A program made the position numbers and the translations under genes. The notes under the pieces are model-generated. The model did not search any database, was not told where the DNA came from, and saw nothing but the letters and a program-made list of their open reading frames with translations. Shown here in pieces: positions 25,114-25,820 of a stretch of 25,820 bases of DNA (the first letter of the stretch is position 1; each line of letters starts with the position of its first letter). Origin of the DNA: Lachnospiraceae bacterium (GTDB lineage: Bacteria; Bacillota_A; Clostridia; Lachnospirales; Lachnospiraceae); assembly GCA_017523185.1 (NCBI GenBank), contig JAFWXB010000187.1, positions 1 to 25,820 on the forward strand, given 5' to 3'.

Positions 25114-25820
25114 TTACGCCAGCGAATGTTGCCTGCCGGTAACGTCCATTTCGTAGTTTTCTTTGTAAATTAAGTGGTCGGCGCGCACGAATTGATACCC
25201 CTTGGAAAGTAACGCTTCAAAGATTAAAGGCAAACTTTCGGCGGTGTGCAAACCGTTGTTGTGCATCAAAATAATACTGCCGTTTTGCACTTTGGAAACT
25301 ACCCGCTTTGCAATTTCCCCCGCGGATAAATCCTTCCAATCCAAAGAATCTACGTCCCATTGCAGGGTGTAAAGCCCTAACCGTTCGGCGGTTCCGATTA
25401 ACGAATCGCTATAATCCCCGTACGGCGCGCGGAACAAGGTTACGGGCACGCCCGTGATATCCGAAATCGCCTTTGCGGAAGAAGTTAATTCGCTTTCCTG
25501 TTCCTTTTCGCTTTGCTTACTCATATACGCGTGCGTTTTGCTATGCGTTCCAATCGCGTGCCCCGCTTGATGAATTTTCGCTACGTAAGAAGAATACTTC
25601 TTCGTCCAAAATTCCACCAAAAAGAAGGTAGCGGGAATTTGGTATTCGGCCAAACATTCCAAAATGGTGTCCGTATAATCCACACCCCAAGCTGCGTCGA
25701 AAGTGATAGCCACCTTTTTATCCTGCGTTTCCACCGAATAAATGGGTAGTTTTTTGGTAGGCTTGCCGTATAGCGCGGCGTACGCGCCCGTTCCGCTTAC
25801 GGCGCACACCGAACAAACGA
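25114..25820 (-). CDS. Polysaccharide deacetylase (NodB domain, PdaA/PdaB-like), N-terminus outside window
   Basis: The reading frame runs off the window's right edge, so the membrane or signal segment is partly missing. The NodB catalytic motifs are present: TFDAAWG (first block, carrying the Asp), the HAIGTHSKTH metal-binding pair, RAPYGDYS and LMHNN near the end. The FDAAWG form is typical of sporulation-type PdaB-like deacetylases, which remove acetyl groups from peptidoglycan or related glycans outside the membrane. The stop at 25114 is 25 bp from the SSB-like start, so the two are probably co-transcribed in their source genome, which is not the organism of the rest of the window. Confidence 0.85.
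   Translation of the reverse strand, partial: VCSVCAVSGTGAYAALYGKPTKKLPIYSVETQDKKVAITFDAAWGVDYTDTILECLAEYQIPATFFLVEFWTKKYSSYVAKIHQAGHAIGTHSKTHAYMSKQSEKEQESELTSSAKAISDITGVPVTLFRAPYGDYSDSLIGTAERLGLYTLQWDVDSLDWKDLSAGEIAKRVVSKVQNGSIILMHNNGLHTAESLPLIFEALLSKGYQFVRADHLIYKENYEMDVTGRQHSLA

Noticed and set aside
1..25820. CRISPR arrays, tRNA or rRNA genes
   Set aside because: No regularly spaced direct repeats, cloverleaf or rRNA-like segments were seen by eye.

Overview
The first ~24.5 kb is AT-rich DNA with strong GGAGG-type ribosome binding sites. Its housekeeping gene order (murC-dnaD-dnaC-prs on one strand; spoVG, pth, mfd, foldase, murA, metK on the other) is typical of an anaerobic, probably gut-associated clostridium. 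Lachnospiraceae is my best guess, from gene order and protein style rather than a marker gene. The last ~1.3 kb (from about 24,504) has clearly higher GC and different codon use. It begins abruptly inside two unrelated truncated genes, so it is almost certainly from another genome joined by a chimeric assembly or ligation.

Layout. 1-222 is the tail of an EAL phosphodiesterase, meeting prs head-on at a bidirectional terminator. 472-5619 (minus) holds prs, the helicase loader dnaC/dnaI, dnaD and murC; murC carries a one-base frameshift near its 3' end. 6035-15804 (plus) holds spoVG, pth, mfd, a PrsA/SurA-like foldase lipoprotein, a divergent shikimate-kinase-like gene, murA, a SAM-I riboswitch and metK. 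15883-17050 carries a membrane protein of the DUF6512 type (minus) and a Cu/Zn superoxide dismutase (plus).

17194-21438 is the accessory region and the most interesting part. A serine recombinase is followed at once by a ~190-bp segment bounded by 25-bp inverted repeats (22/25 identical). Each repeat has a recombinase-style core: inverted arms around a central GT, oppositely oriented in the two copies. This is the architecture of a phase-variable DNA switch. It lies directly upstream of a membrane-anchored protein gene and a secreted surface protein gene. Next comes a TnpB-family protein in which all three RuvC acidic residues are replaced (A256, K341, K419) while the zinc ribbon remains, with no TnpA nearby. 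It is followed by a ~200-nt intergenic stretch full of potential hairpins, ending in a 7-bp GAAA tetraloop hairpin. This matches the plan of TldR proteins, nuclease-dead TnpB relatives that act as RNA-guided transcriptional repressors, with their guide RNA. A DNA-inversion switch and a possible RNA-guided repressor therefore flank the same surface-protein operon.

21439-24503 is a cell-surface polymer cluster: a CDP-glycerol glycerophosphotransferase-like protein, a glycerol-3-phosphate cytidylyltransferase fused to a Gfo/Idh/MocA oxidoreductase, a small unknown protein, and a family 2 glycosyltransferase cut off at its DxD-type motif by the chimeric junction. The foreign tail encodes a tandem OB-fold single-strand DNA-binding protein and a PdaA/PdaB-like polysaccharide deacetylase, both on the minus strand.
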